Source: Syntrophobacterales bacterium (lineage in GTDB: Bacteria; Desulfobacterota; Desulfobaccia; Desulfobaccales; 0-14-0-80-60-11). Taken from it: 64,000 nt of DNA. The DNA is taken from assembly GCA_023512475.1 (NCBI GenBank), contig JAILZL010000001.1, positions 161,943 through 225,942 of the forward strand, read 5' to 3'. The notes under the pieces were generated by a model. The model was not told the origin of the DNA. It ran no database searches and saw nothing but the letters and a program-made list of their open reading frames with translations. Both the position numbers and the translations under genes were made by a program. Shown piece after piece: positions 52,539-64,000 of the stretch. Every line of letters begins with the position of its first letter. Positions within the stretch are counted from its first letter, which is position 1.

Positions 52539-52799
52539 ATGGCGAGACTGACCTTTCGGGTCAAAGGCATGATGCAGCAGGGCGGGTTTGTGTGAGTGGG
52601 CTGCCCCGACGCGGTGCGCGCCGGTCTCATGGCCCTGCCGGGAGTGGCCCGGGTGGAGTATGACGCCGCCCGGGACCTGTTCATGATGGATTATGATGAC
52701 ACCCGCCTGGATCTGAAGCTGATCTTCACGCAGATCCACCAAGCGGGCCGCAGCATGGGCCGGGAGTACGAGCCGGAAATTGTGACGCCCGGCCCTTGA
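52539..52799 (+). CDS. Heavy-metal-associated domain selenoprotein candidate
   Basis: 86 residues if the in-frame TGA at 52593-52595 (codon 19) is read as selenocysteine. The whole frame is coherent: strand LTFRVKGMM before the TGA, then VGCPDAVRAGLMALPGVARVEYDAARDLF after it, a ferredoxin-like HMA fold. The TGA and the following Cys form U-V-G-C, where HMA proteins have CxxC; here six to seven extra residues precede it. ATG follows GGGAGGGATCTCC, a strong start, and a candidate SECIS lies just after the TGA. A GTG immediately after the TGA is the alternative start, without a good leader. Likely metal or redox chaperone. Confidence 0.7.
52596..52645 (+). promoter_or_regulatory. Candidate bacterial SECIS element
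   Basis: Region just after the TGA codon. GCCG and TGGC (52619-52622, 52629-52632 approximately) can close a short apical loop containing GTCT; GGTCT begins 28 bases after the TGA, within the 16-37 base window reported for bacterial SECIS loops. The outer stem is poor by eye. Not proven. Confidence 0.4.
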
Positions 52800-53051
52800 T
52801 TTCCCTGGATCTCAGGGCTGCGCCCCTCCTCCTTTCCGGCTCCCTGACCCCATCCTCTCTGATGCTGCCCGGCAGGGGCGGGGCAGGGCCTTCGGCCTTT
52901 TTGCCGGTCCTGCGCCCCCACTTCTCACCCCAGGGGAAGGCTCCAGGGGCGCAGGGCGGGGCCCGCCGGAAGGTTTTTCCTCCGAGGCTCGGCTCGGGGT
53001 TCAGGGGGACTCAGGCCGTGCCCCGGGTGGGGACGGCCGCGCCCGGCGGTT

Positions 53052-54038
53052 TCAGCCCGCCGGACCTCCGCCCCGGGAGGCCAGATACCGCTCCACCTCC
53101 GCCACCGCCGCCGCCGGCCCCAGACGCCGCACCACAGGATAGAGGTGTTGGCACTCCGGGTAGGTCAGGGCGGTGCTCAGCCGCCGGGCCCGGGCTTCAT
53201 CCAGCAGGTGTGGGGTGCTCTCCCAGTCGGGGAGAAGCTCCTCCTTGCTCAGCAGCTGGATGTGGATCAGGCTTTGCGCCGCCAAGCGGGCCGCCGTGGC
53301 GCGGCCCATTTTTTTCCCGAAGATATAGTTCAGGGTGAGAAGATCCCCCGGCCCCATGGGCCGGGGCTGGCCGCTGAGGGCCCGGGAGCGCGGCGCCAGA
53401 AGAAAGACGGGCCGGATGGCGGCCCGGCCCGCCAGTTGCCGCCGGAGGGCCCGCACCAGATAGAGGTGGATGTAGCCGGCCTCCACATAAAGGCGGCGGA
53501 AATCCTGCACCAGCGGGGCGATGGCTTGGGCCCGCAGTTCGTCCCGGAGCCGGAACCGGGCCGCATCGGCCTGGGCAAAGTCCTGCACCGCAGCCACCAC
53601 CTCCGGGAAGGAGGCGGTGTGGGCCAGCCGGTAGAACCGCAGCAGTGCCGCGGTGGCCCGGCTTTCAGCAGCATAGACCTCCCGGAATTCCTCCCGGGCC
53701 TCCACCTCCCCCCGGGGGTGGCCGGCCGCCAGGGCCTCATGGATGGCGATGAGCCGCTCCAGGTAGGGCTCCACCTGGAGGATCCGCACCCCCCGCTCAT
53801 GCAGGCGGCGCAAGCCCAGAAGCTGCTCCCGGCTGTAGCGGGGGAATTCCACCTCCTGGTTGGCCAGATAATCGTCCAGGCCCACATTGCCCGCCAGCAC
53901 GGCCGGAAAATCCGCCTCCGGGGCCTCTTCCAGCACCACCGCCTCCTGGCGGCCCATGAGCTCCAGCGCCGCCGGCAGCACCTCCACCCGGTGCGAGGAC
54001 AGGCCGACGGTGATGCGGGGCAGGGAGGCAGCAGTCAC
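53052..54038 (-). CDS. TraB/TIKI-like protein of unknown function
   Basis: 328 residues. N-terminal ITVGLSSHRVEVLPAALELM, VVLEEAPEADFPAVLAG and VRILQVEPYLERLIAIHEAL, with a later GYIHLYLVRAL that resembles the second GX2H motif of the TraB/PrgY/ChaN superfamily, in which Glu and His residues bind metal. The first motif here is GLSSH, one residue longer. No signal peptide or membrane segment is obvious. Link to the family is by eye only. It lies downstream of glmS on the same strand with a gap of about 240 bases. Confidence 0.5.
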   Translation of the reverse strand: MTAASLPRITVGLSSHRVEVLPAALELMGRQEAVVLEEAPEADFPAVLAGNVGLDDYLANQEVEFPRYSREQLLGLRRLHERGVRILQVEPYLERLIAIHEALAAGHPRGEVEAREEFREVYAAESRATAALLRFYRLAHTASFPEVVAAVQDFAQADAARFRLRDELRAQAIAPLVQDFRRLYVEAGYIHLYLVRALRRQLAGRAAIRPVFLLAPRSRALSGQPRPMGPGDLLTLNYIFGKKMGRATAARLAAQSLIHIQLLSKEELLPDWESTPHLLDEARARRLSTALTYPECQHLYPVVRRLGPAAAVAEVERYLASRGGGPAG

Positions 54039-54281
54039 GGCTGTTTCAGGAGATACAGCCCCGCCTGCCGGGCCCCGGTGAAGCCTCCACCCCCTGTCGC
54101 CCGCAGCCCCAGGAACCCCTCATTCTCAGGAAAAGCGGGATCACTCCGTCCCCGTCCCCCGAGGCCCGGCTATCCCCCCGATGACGGTGGCGCAGTCGAT
54201 GCGCCGGTCCCATGCTGGTGCATCCCAGGGGTCTCCGTATCCGTTTCCCCCTTCCCCTCTCCTGGCGCCGCTTCCCCGCGC

Positions 54282-56111
<1,830 letters not shown>

Positions 56112-56248
56112 ATATTCCCTCGTCAGGCGCGAGGCGACGCCAAAGCCGCCGTCCTGAAGTTTCCCCAGTCCCCGGATGGCAGGAGCCCGGTGGGCGACGC
56201 CGGTGAGGAGGCAGACCTCAGGCGCCCTGGGGCATTTTTGCCCTCGCC

Positions 56249-57910
56249 TTAGGTCTCCCGGCCCTTCCTCAGGCTTTGCGCCAGATGGGCCAGGTTGACC
56301 ACCACCTCATAATTGCTGGGGGTTTCCCCTTCCATGCCACACATGCGCCGGATGAGCTCCAGATTGTCGGGCACCGCCAGTTCCCGGAGGGCCTCCACCG
56401 TGCTCACCCCATGCTTTTGCAATATCCGGGCCAGCTCCTCCATGACCTCGGCGGCACAGGCCAGCTCCAGGGCCGCCAGGGCCGGACCTAGACTGGCGGC
56501 GGTGAGGGGCTCCGGGGCCGGTGCAGCCTGGAGCTTGGGGGGCCGGCGCAGGACCACCTGCCGGGCCCGGGAAATCCCCAGCATCCCCGAAGGCACGTCT
56601 TTGGTGATGGTGGAGCCCGCCCCCACATAGGCCCCCGCACCCACCGTCACCGGCGCCACCAGGGCGGTGTTGCTGCCGATGAAGGCCCCCTCCCCGATGA
56701 CCGTGCGGTGTTTTTTGACCCCGTCATAGTTGCAGGTGATGGTGCCCGCGCCCACATTGGTGCCGGCGCCCACCTCCGCATCCCCCAGATAGGTGAGATG
56801 GTTGGCCTTGACGCCGGGGTGAAGTATAGACTTTTTCACCTCCACGAAGTTTCCTACCCGGACATTTTCCCTAAGATCGCTCTCCGGCCGCAGATGGGCA
56901 TACGGCCCCACCTGCACCCCGGCGGCCAGGCGGCTCTGGGTGATGACCGAGCCCATTTTCACCCGCACGTTATCCCCGATAAAGGAGTCACTGACCTTGA
57001 CGTTGGGCTCCAGCACGCAGTTTTCCCCGATGATGGTGGCCCCTTCCAGATAGACATTGGGGTAAACCACCGTATCCCGGCCGAGGCGCACCAGGGGCCC
57101 GATATAAGCGGTCTCCGGGTCCACCAGGGTGACGCCGGCGGCCATGTGGGCCTCGTTGATGCGGCGCTTCAGGGTCTGGGTGGCTTGGGCCAGCTCCTGG
57201 CGGCTGTTGATCCCCAGGAGGTTCTCCCAGTCCGGGTCCAGGAGCGCCGCCACCTGCCGGCCGTGGCGCCGGGCCAGGCTGATCATGTCGGTGAGGTAGA
57301 TCTCCCCGGTCACCGGGCTGGGGACGAGCTCCCCCAGCGCCTGGCGCAGAAAGGCGGCGTCAAAACAATACGCCCCGGTATTGATCTCCCGGAGGGCTAA
57401 AATCTCCGGCCGGTCGTGGGCGTCTTTGGCCTGCACCACCTCCAGGACCTCCCCCGAGGCGTCCCGCACCACCCGGCCGTAGTGGGCCCCTTCCGGGAGC
57501 TCCACCGTCTGGACGGTCACCGCCGCGCCGGAGCTCTGGTGCTGCCTCAGGAGGGCCCGGATGCTCTCCGGGGCGATGAGGGGCACATCCCCGCACAGGA
57601 CCATGACGGTGTCCTCCTCCGGCGGCACCGCGGCCATGGCCACCTGCACCGCGTGTCCGGTGCCCTGCTGGGGCTCCTGCACCACAAAGCGCACCCCGAA
57701 AGGTGCCAGGGCCTGCTGGACTTTCTCAGCCTGATAACCCACGACCACCAAAATGTCCGGGATCCCTATCGATTTGAGAGTGTCGATGAGATAGGCGATC
57801 ATGGGCCGCCCCAAAAGCTCGTGCAGGACCTTGGGACGGGCGGATTTCATGCGAGTGCCCTGGCCGGCGGCCAGGAGGATGGCAGTCAGTTTCATCGGTG
57901 GCAAATCCAT
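56249..57910 (-). CDS. glmU: Bifunctional GlmU with C-terminal extension
   Basis: 553 residues. The uridyltransferase begins KLTAILLAAGQGTRMKSARPKVLHELLGRP, and the left-handed beta-helix acetyltransferase has GAFIGSNTALVAPVTVGAGAYVGAGSTITKDVP. It makes UDP-GlcNAc from GlcN-1-P. Usual length is about 450-460. Here about 95 further residues (ALAALELACAAEVMEELARILQKHGVSTVEALREL and beyond) form a helical extension of unknown role. The start may be the ATG five codons in (MKLTAIL) instead of the first. It lies between the ATP synthase operon and glmS. Confidence 0.95.
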   Translation of the reverse strand: MDLPPMKLTAILLAAGQGTRMKSARPKVLHELLGRPMIAYLIDTLKSIGIPDILVVVGYQAEKVQQALAPFGVRFVVQEPQQGTGHAVQVAMAAVPPEEDTVMVLCGDVPLIAPESIRALLRQHQSSGAAVTVQTVELPEGAHYGRVVRDASGEVLEVVQAKDAHDRPEILALREINTGAYCFDAAFLRQALGELVPSPVTGEIYLTDMISLARRHGRQVAALLDPDWENLLGINSRQELAQATQTLKRRINEAHMAAGVTLVDPETAYIGPLVRLGRDTVVYPNVYLEGATIIGENCVLEPNVKVSDSFIGDNVRVKMGSVITQSRLAAGVQVGPYAHLRPESDLRENVRVGNFVEVKKSILHPGVKANHLTYLGDAEVGAGTNVGAGTITCNYDGVKKHRTVIGEGAFIGSNTALVAPVTVGAGAYVGAGSTITKDVPSGMLGISRARQVVLRRPPKLQAAPAPEPLTAASLGPALAALELACAAEVMEELARILQKHGVSTVEALRELAVPDNLELIRRMCGMEGETPSNYEVVVNLAHLAQSLRKGRET

Positions 57911-57984
57911 CGCCTACTATTTATTGCACTTTACGTGCCAGACCCGGAGGAAAGAAACAGGTCCATTTTACCATAAAAGCGCAC

Positions 57985-58017
57985 AAAAAAAGGCAAGCCC
58001 GAAATTCCAGGCTTGCC
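57985..58017 (-). terminator. Intrinsic terminator of the atp operon
   Basis: Perfect 8-base arms GGCAAGCC/GGCTTGCC with a 10-base loop, followed on the minus strand by seven T. It lies 43 bases after the atpC stop and clearly ends the ATP synthase transcript before glmU. Confidence 0.92.
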
Positions 58018-58060
58018 CGTGAGGTATGCCGGTGGAGGGTTCCCCAGCCGGGTGGGGGCC

Positions 58061-58465
58061 TCAGCGGGAGGCCACCTTCATGCGCACCATGGCCCGGCGC
58101 AGGGCGGCTTCGGCCCGGGCCCAGTCGATGTTTTCGGTCTTGGCCGCCGCCAAGCGGGCTTTGGCCCGCTCCAGGGCCCGGCGGGCCCGTTCCACATCGA
58201 TCTCCCGGCCGAATTCGGCGGCTTCGGCCACGATGGTCACCTTTTTGCCGGTGACCTCGGCAAAACCGCCGCTCACCGCCAGGTATTCGGTCTTGGCGCC
58301 GTCCTTGTAGTACATCTCCCCCACCTCCAGGGCGGAGAGGAAGGGGATATGGCCGTAGAGGACGCCGAACTGGCCTTCCACGCCGGGGCAGACCACCACA
58401 TCCGCCTCGGTGGAGACCACCTTGCGGTCCGGGGTGACGACTTCCAGGAGGATTTTGTTTGCCAT
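58061..58465 (-). CDS. atpC: ATP synthase epsilon subunit
   Basis: 134 residues. N-terminal beta barrel (LLEVVTPDRKVVSTEADVVVCPGVEGQFGVL, HIPFLSALEVGEM, YLAVSGGFAEV) and C-terminal helical pair (ERARRALERAKARLAAAK). Central-stalk subunit that inhibits hydrolysis. Last gene of the operon, 21 bases after atpD, before a strong terminator. Confidence 0.97.
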   Translation of the reverse strand: MANKILLEVVTPDRKVVSTEADVVVCPGVEGQFGVLYGHIPFLSALEVGEMYYKDGAKTEYLAVSGGFAEVTGKKVTIVAEAAEFGREIDVERARRALERAKARLAAAKTENIDWARAEAALRRAMVRMKVASR

Positions 58466-58486
58466 ATCCTCGGCCTCCTGGCGGAA

Positions 58487-59926
<1,440 letters not shown>

Positions 59927-60793
59927 CTAGCCCTTGAGGGCCTCAGCCCCGCCCACGATATCCATCAGTTCTTTGGTAATGCCCGCCTGCCGGGCCTTGT
60001 TCATCACCAGGGTGAGCTGGTTGATCATCTCTTTGCAGTTATTGGAGGCGTTGTCCATGGCGGTCATGCGGGCCGCATGCTCGCTGGCGGCATTCTCCAG
60101 AAAGCCATGGTACACCGCGGTGTTGATGTATTTGGGCAGCAGATGCTCCAGGAACTGGGCCAGGGGCGGCTCAAAGATGTATTCCGGCCCGCCCGTGATC
60201 TCCGCCTCCTCGGCGCTGATGGGCAGCAGCTGCACCAACTTGGGCCGCTGGATGGCCACGTTGATGAACACCGAGTGGATGAGGTAGACCTCCTGCACCT
60301 GGCCGGTGAGGAAGGCGCTCATCACCTCCCGGGCCACCGCCACGGCGTTGGAGAAGTCGAACTTGTTCCACACATCCACCCAGGCGGCGGGCATGGGGGC
60401 TTTGCGGCGCCGGAAGAAATCCCGGCCTTTGCGGCCGACGCAGTAATACAGGGTCTCGATGCCGGTCGCTTCCTTTTCCCGGGCGAATTTCACCGCCGCG
60501 TTGATGAGGTTGACGTTGAAACTGCCGCACAGGCCGCGGTCTGCGGTCATGAGCACCAAACCCACCTTGTCCACCACCGGGGCCCGCTGGAAGAAGGGGT
60601 GAATCTCCGGCTCGATGCGGCTGGCCAGATTGCCCAGCATGCTGGTGAAGGTCTGGGCGTAGGGCCGGAAATTCTCCATGCGCTGCTGGGCGCCCCGCAG
60701 TTTGGCGGCGGCCACCATGTTCATGGCCTTGGTGATCTGCTGGGTCTTTTTGACCGCGGCGATCTTCCGCCGGATGTCACGTAAGGTCGGCAT
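59927..60793 (-). CDS. atpG: ATP synthase gamma subunit
   Basis: 288 residues. N-terminal LRDIRRKIAAVKKTQQITKAMNMVAAAKL and C-terminal MTAMDNASNNCKEMINQLTLVMNKARQAGITKELMDIVGGAEAL, the two long helices that form the rotating shaft. Between alpha and beta genes as usual. Confidence 0.98.
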   Translation of the reverse strand: MPTLRDIRRKIAAVKKTQQITKAMNMVAAAKLRGAQQRMENFRPYAQTFTSMLGNLASRIEPEIHPFFQRAPVVDKVGLVLMTADRGLCGSFNVNLINAAVKFAREKEATGIETLYYCVGRKGRDFFRRRKAPMPAAWVDVWNKFDFSNAVAVAREVMSAFLTGQVQEVYLIHSVFINVAIQRPKLVQLLPISAEEAEITGGPEYIFEPPLAQFLEHLLPKYINTAVYHGFLENAASEHAARMTAMDNASNNCKEMINQLTLVMNKARQAGITKELMDIVGGAEALKG

Positions 60794-60813
60794 ACGCTAC
60801 CCCCTCACGTGGC

Positions 60814-62328
60814 CTACGCCGCAGGTTGGAAGACGCCGTCAAACTCATTCAGGGCGGCTTGCATCCGGGCGTCCAGATCCGGGGAGATCTCCTTGCGCTC
60901 CCGGATCTCCTGCAGGATCTCCGGGTGCCGGGTTTCCATGAAGCGGTAGAACTGCACCTCATACTGGCCCAGCACTTCCACCGGATACTTGTCCAAAAAG
61001 CCCCGGGTGCCGGCGTAGATGATGGCGATCTGCTTCTCCATGGGGAGCGGCTGGTACTGGGGCTGCTTGAGGATCTCCACCAGGCGGATGCCCCGGTTGA
61101 GCTGCTGCTGGGTGGCCTTGTCCAGCTCGGAGCCGAACTGGGCGAAGGCCGCCAGCTCCCGGTACTGGGCCAGATCCAGGCGGAGGGAGCCGGCCACCTG
61201 CTTCATGGCCTTCACCTGGGCGGCACCGCCCACCCGGGAGACCGACAGACCCACGTTGATGGCGGGCCGCACCCCGGAGAAGAACAGACCCGGCTCCAGG
61301 TAGACCTGGCCGTCGGTGATGGAGATCACGTTGGTGGGGATGTAGGCGCTCACGTCCCCCTGCTGGGTCTCGATGATGGGCAGCGCCGTCAGGGACCCGC
61401 CCCCCTTCTCGTCGTTCAGCTTGGCGGCCCGCTCCAGCAACCGGGAGTGGTTGTAGAAGATGTCCCCGGGATAGGCCTCCCGTCCCGGCGGCCGGCGCAG
61501 CAGGAGGGAGATCTGCCGGTAGGCCTGGGCCTGCTTGGTGAGGTCATCGTAGATGATGAGGGCGTGGCGGCCGGTGTCCCGGTAGTACTCGCCCATGGCG
61601 CAGCCGGCGTAGGCGGCGATGTACTGCAGCGGCGCCGGCTCCGAGGCCGAGGCGTTCACCACCACGGTGTGGTTCATGGCCCCATGGCGCTCCAGGGCGT
61701 CCACCACCTGGGCCACGGTGGATTTCTTCTGCCCGATGGCCACGTAGATGCAGATGATGCCGGAGTCCTTCTGGTTGATGATGGCGTCCACGCACAGGGC
61801 GGTCTTGCCGATCTGGCGGTCGCCGATGATCAGCTCCCGCTGGCCCCGGCCGATGGGGGTCATGGCGTCGATGGCCTTGTAGCCGGTGTACATGGGCTCA
61901 TTCACCGGCTGGCGCTCAATGACGCCGGGCGCCTTCACCTCGATGCGGCGGAACTCCGTGGCCTGGATGGGGCCTTTGCCGTCCAGAGGGTTGCCCACCG
62001 GGTCGATGACCCGGCCGATGACCGCATCGCCCACCGGCACTTCAGCGATGCGGCCGGTGCGTTTGACGATGTCCCCTTCTTTGATGTGGGTGTCCTCACC
62101 CAGGATGGCGCAGCCGACGTTGTCCTCCTCCAGGTTGAGGGCGATGCCGTAGATGCCCCCGGGGAACTCCAGGAGCTCCATGGCCATGCACTTCTCCACC
62201 CCGTACACCCGGGCGATGCCGTCCCCCACGGACAGCACGGTGCCGGTTTCGGCCACCTCCACCTTCTTCTCATAATCCTTGATCTGGGTGCGGATGATTT
62301 GGCTGATTTCCTCGGCTCTGATTTCCAT
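60814..62328 (-). CDS. atpA: ATP synthase alpha subunit
   Basis: 504 residues, non-catalytic F1 subunit. P-loop [15 protein letters not shown] with Ile where Thr is more usual, and the alpha signature [18 protein letters not shown]-terminal [22 protein letters not shown] matches. Four bases separate it from atpH upstream. Confidence 0.99.
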   Translation of the reverse strand: MEIRAEEISQIIRTQIKDYEKKVEVAETGTVLSVGDGIARVYGVEKCMAMELLEFPGGIYGIALNLEEDNVGCAILGEDTHIKEGDIVKRTGRIAEVPVGDAVIGRVIDPVGNPLDGKGPIQATEFRRIEVKAPGVIERQPVNEPMYTGYKAIDAMTPIGRGQRELIIGDRQIGKTALCVDAIINQKDSGIICIYVAIGQKKSTVAQVVDALERHGAMNHTVVVNASASEPAPLQYIAAYAGCAMGEYYRDTGRHALIIYDDLTKQAQAYRQISLLLRRPPGREAYPGDIFYNHSRLLERAAKLNDEKGGGSLTALPIIETQQGDVSAYIPTNVISITDGQVYLEPGLFFSGVRPAINVGLSVSRVGGAAQVKAMKQVAGSLRLDLAQYRELAAFAQFGSELDKATQQQLNRGIRLVEILKQPQYQPLPMEKQIAIIYAGTRGFLDKYPVEVLGQYEVQFYRFMETRHPEILQEIRERKEISPDLDARMQAALNEFDGVFQPAA

Positions 62329-62331
62329 GTA

Positions 62332-62880
62332 TCAAACCTCGCCTTTAATTAAGGATTCTCGTAAGGACATGAGCTGGGTGCGGATGCTGCCGTCCAGCAC
62401 CAGATCCCCCACCCGGGCGACGATGCCGCCGATGATGGTGGGGTCTTCTTCCACTTCCATCACCACCCGGGAGCCGGTCATCTGCTCCAGGGCCTGGCGC
62501 AGGCGCTCCTGCATGCCTTCGTCCAGGGGGATGGCGGCCTTCACCCGGGCCCGTTTGACATTTTCCAGCTCATCCACCAGCTGCTGGTAGACCTGGGCAA
62601 TACCCGGCAGGGCCCCCAGACGGTGCTTGTCAAACAGGAGTTTGAGAAAGTTGCCCATGAGGGGGGAGAGCTGAAGCACCTCCGTCAGATGGAGAAGCAA
62701 GGTGCGCCGCTCCTCCAGGCCATGGATGGGGTTGAGCAGGGCATGCTTGAGCTCCGGTTCCCGCTCCATGAGCTGGGCGAAGCCCAAAAGCTCCTCCCCG
62801 TATTCCTTGTATTTGCCATCTTCCTGGCCCAGCATCATCAGGGCCTTGGCATAGCGTCGGGAAACGGTCAGGTCAATCAA
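62332..62880 (-). CDS. atpH: ATP synthase delta subunit
   Basis: 182 residues. N-terminal helical domain (VSRRYAKALMMLG, FAQLMEREPELKHALLNP) and C-terminal IIGGIVARVGDLVLDGSIRTQLMSLRESL, the OSCP/delta ending. It connects F1 to the peripheral stalk. Its start overlaps the stop of atpF by 4 bases. Confidence 0.97.
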   Translation of the reverse strand: MIDLTVSRRYAKALMMLGQEDGKYKEYGEELLGFAQLMEREPELKHALLNPIHGLEERRTLLLHLTEVLQLSPLMGNFLKLLFDKHRLGALPGIAQVYQQLVDELENVKRARVKAAIPLDEGMQERLRQALEQMTGSRVVMEVEEDPTIIGGIVARVGDLVLDGSIRTQLMSLRESLIKGEV

Positions 62881-63461
62881 TGCTTCTCCACCACCTTTTC
62901 AAGGTATTCCTCCACCAGACGCTGATGGTCGGTGAAGGTGAGTTTCTGCCGGATCATCTCTTCCGCCAAGCGGGTGGCCTGCTCCGCCACCTCCCGCTTC
63001 AACTCCTGGGCCGCCCGCTTGGTCTCCGCCTCGATGGTCATGCGGGCCATCTCTTTGATGCGCTGGGCCACCATCTCCGCCTTTTTGAGGATGGCGGCCT
63101 TCTCCAGCTCCCCTTCCGCCACAAACTGCTGGATGAGGCGCTCCCGCTCCTTCTCCACTTCCTTGAGGCGGGCCTCCGCCGCGGCCAGGGCGGCTGCCGC
63201 GGCCTGCTTTTTGGCCTCCAGCTCCTCCAGGTTCTGGGCGATGCTCTGGGCCCGGGTGGCGAAGAACTCCTTGGCGGGCCTGACCGCCAGCTTGATGAGG
63301 ATGGCGGCAAAGACGATGAAGTTGAAGGTGCGCCAGATGAGGTCCTGCATCTTGGCCTCGGTGACGCCCCCGTGCTCACCGCCGCCCCCGGCCAGGGCGA
63401 CTCCGGCCACCCCCACCAGCAGCACCATCAGGGGCAGGGCTTTGACCATGCGCATGCTCAT
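62877..63461 (-). CDS. atpF: ATP synthase b subunit
   Basis: 194 residues. Hydrophobic leader MVKALPLMVLLVGVAGVALAGGGGEHGG, which resembles a cleavable signal peptide, precedes the usual membrane anchor (IWRTFNFIVFAAILIKLAV) and a long charged coiled coil. This leader form of b is known in several Desulfobacterota. Start MSMRM is set by a 4-base overlap with the b' gene; a longer reading would lie within b'. Peripheral stalk subunit. Confidence 0.93.
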   Translation of the reverse strand: MSMRMVKALPLMVLLVGVAGVALAGGGGEHGGVTEAKMQDLIWRTFNFIVFAAILIKLAVRPAKEFFATRAQSIAQNLEELEAKKQAAAAALAAAEARLKEVEKERERLIQQFVAEGELEKAAILKKAEMVAQRIKEMARMTIEAETKRAAQELKREVAEQATRLAEEMIRQKLTFTDHQRLVEEYLEKVVEKH

Positions 63462-63886
63462 GCCACCTCCCTCCCGATCAGTTTCACCGCCAAGGCGTGG
63501 GCAAACTCCTGCGCCTGGGCCGACAGGGCCTCCCGGGCTTTGGCGACATCGCTTTTGATTTTCTCGGAGACCTGGGCCCACTCCGTCTCCACCTCCTTTT
63601 TCACCTGCTCCAGGAGCTGGGCTTCCGCCTGGGTCCCCTCCAGTCGCCGGGCCTCCCGCTGCTGCAGCCCTTCCCGCCGGGCTTCCAGCAGTTGCCGTTC
63701 CACCTCTGACAGCCGGCCCTGCTCGGCCTCGCTCAGCTGGGCAATCTCGCCCTCATAGCCGGCCAGCACCGCCTGACGCTGCTTCAGACCCTGACGCAAA
63801 GGCCGGAAGAGCACCAGGTTGAGCAGGTAGGTCAGCAGGAGGAAATTGACGATTTGAACAAACAGGGTCCAGTCGATATCAATCAT
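63458..63886 (-). CDS. ATP synthase b' subunit
   Basis: 142 residues. One membrane anchor (FVQIVNFLLLTYLLNLVLFRPL) followed by an extended Glu/Gln/Arg-rich coiled coil, as in b and b' subunits. With the neighbouring b gene it forms the heteromeric peripheral stalk. It is the first gene of this operon; the a and c subunit genes are not in the window and probably lie elsewhere on the chromosome, as in related organisms. Confidence 0.9.
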   Translation of the reverse strand: MIDIDWTLFVQIVNFLLLTYLLNLVLFRPLRQGLKQRQAVLAGYEGEIAQLSEAEQGRLSEVERQLLEARREGLQQREARRLEGTQAEAQLLEQVKKEVETEWAQVSEKIKSDVAKAREALSAQAQEFAHALAVKLIGREVA

Positions 63887-64000
63887 CCCGCAAGGCCACC
63901 TTTTAATTTATTAGTAATTTTAATAGCTTAGCCGAAACAGGGTCCGGCGTCGGCACATCCCCTACATGTGTAACTTTTCACGAAAGCCCTTGTATCCTAT

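Noticed and set aside
52596..52799. Shorter heavy-metal-domain gene starting at GTG after the TGA
   Set aside because: It would lack the first beta strand and its start has no convincing Shine-Dalgarno, whereas the upstream ATG has both. Kept only as an alternative.

Overview
This is a very GC-rich bacterial chromosome segment. It most resembles Desulfobacterota (the former Deltaproteobacteria). The reasons are a split b/b' ATP synthase operon followed by glmU-glmS, an archaeal-type phosphoglycerate mutase, a DUF134 regulator beside purM, a probable selenoprotein, and large hybrid kinases. The taxonomic call is inference; no rRNA, transposase, integrase or CRISPR array is visible.

Layout. 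93-3304: a small membrane protein, a glycine-zipper lipoprotein, a tandem pair of secreted paralogues, two secreted lysine-rich proteins and tRNA-Met(CAT). 3420-6955: overlapping genes for a lipoprotein PBP activator, an S58 self-processing peptidase and a HAD phosphatase. 7091-10725: hrcA-grpE-dnaK. 10898-15162: phoU, a P2-type cation ATPase and a tandem universal stress protein. 15359-18000: rplM-rpsI-argC-truA behind a clear sigma70-type promoter. 18242-18841: a secreted HExxH protein that seems to start at ATT.

19072-29766 is the most unusual part: nine tightly packed minus-strand genes. A two-part glycosyltransferase comes first, then three related small proteins, two coiled-coil proteins sharing a C-terminal module, a 903-residue GH5 glycosidase fused to a metzincin-like protease, a small helical protein and a second GH5-like protein that has lost its catalytic glutamate. 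I know of no described system with this composition.

30099-33420: a HAD protein, an NMNAT-like nucleotidyltransferase, archaeal-type phosphoglycerate mutase and a sugar-isomerase-like TIM barrel, followed by tRNA-Asn. 33823-41587: a phosphorelay set made of a CHASE hybrid kinase, a REC-GGDEF cyclase, a free HPt protein and a REC-REC-PAS-kinase-REC protein, with unusual intergenic repeats. 41709-42330: a complete promoter, cobalamin riboswitch and terminator that now lead only to the C-terminal third of a BtuC-type permease.

43330-54038: tRNA-Gln, thiC, dxr-rseP, tsaB, purM-DUF134, a divergent purine nucleoside phosphorylase, a zinc-ribbon protein, ridA, and a heavy-metal-domain gene with an in-frame TGA that is best read as selenocysteine (UxxC motif, candidate SECIS). 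54282-63886: glmS, glmU and the ATP synthase operon in transcription order b', b, delta, alpha, gamma, beta, epsilon, closed by a strong terminator.
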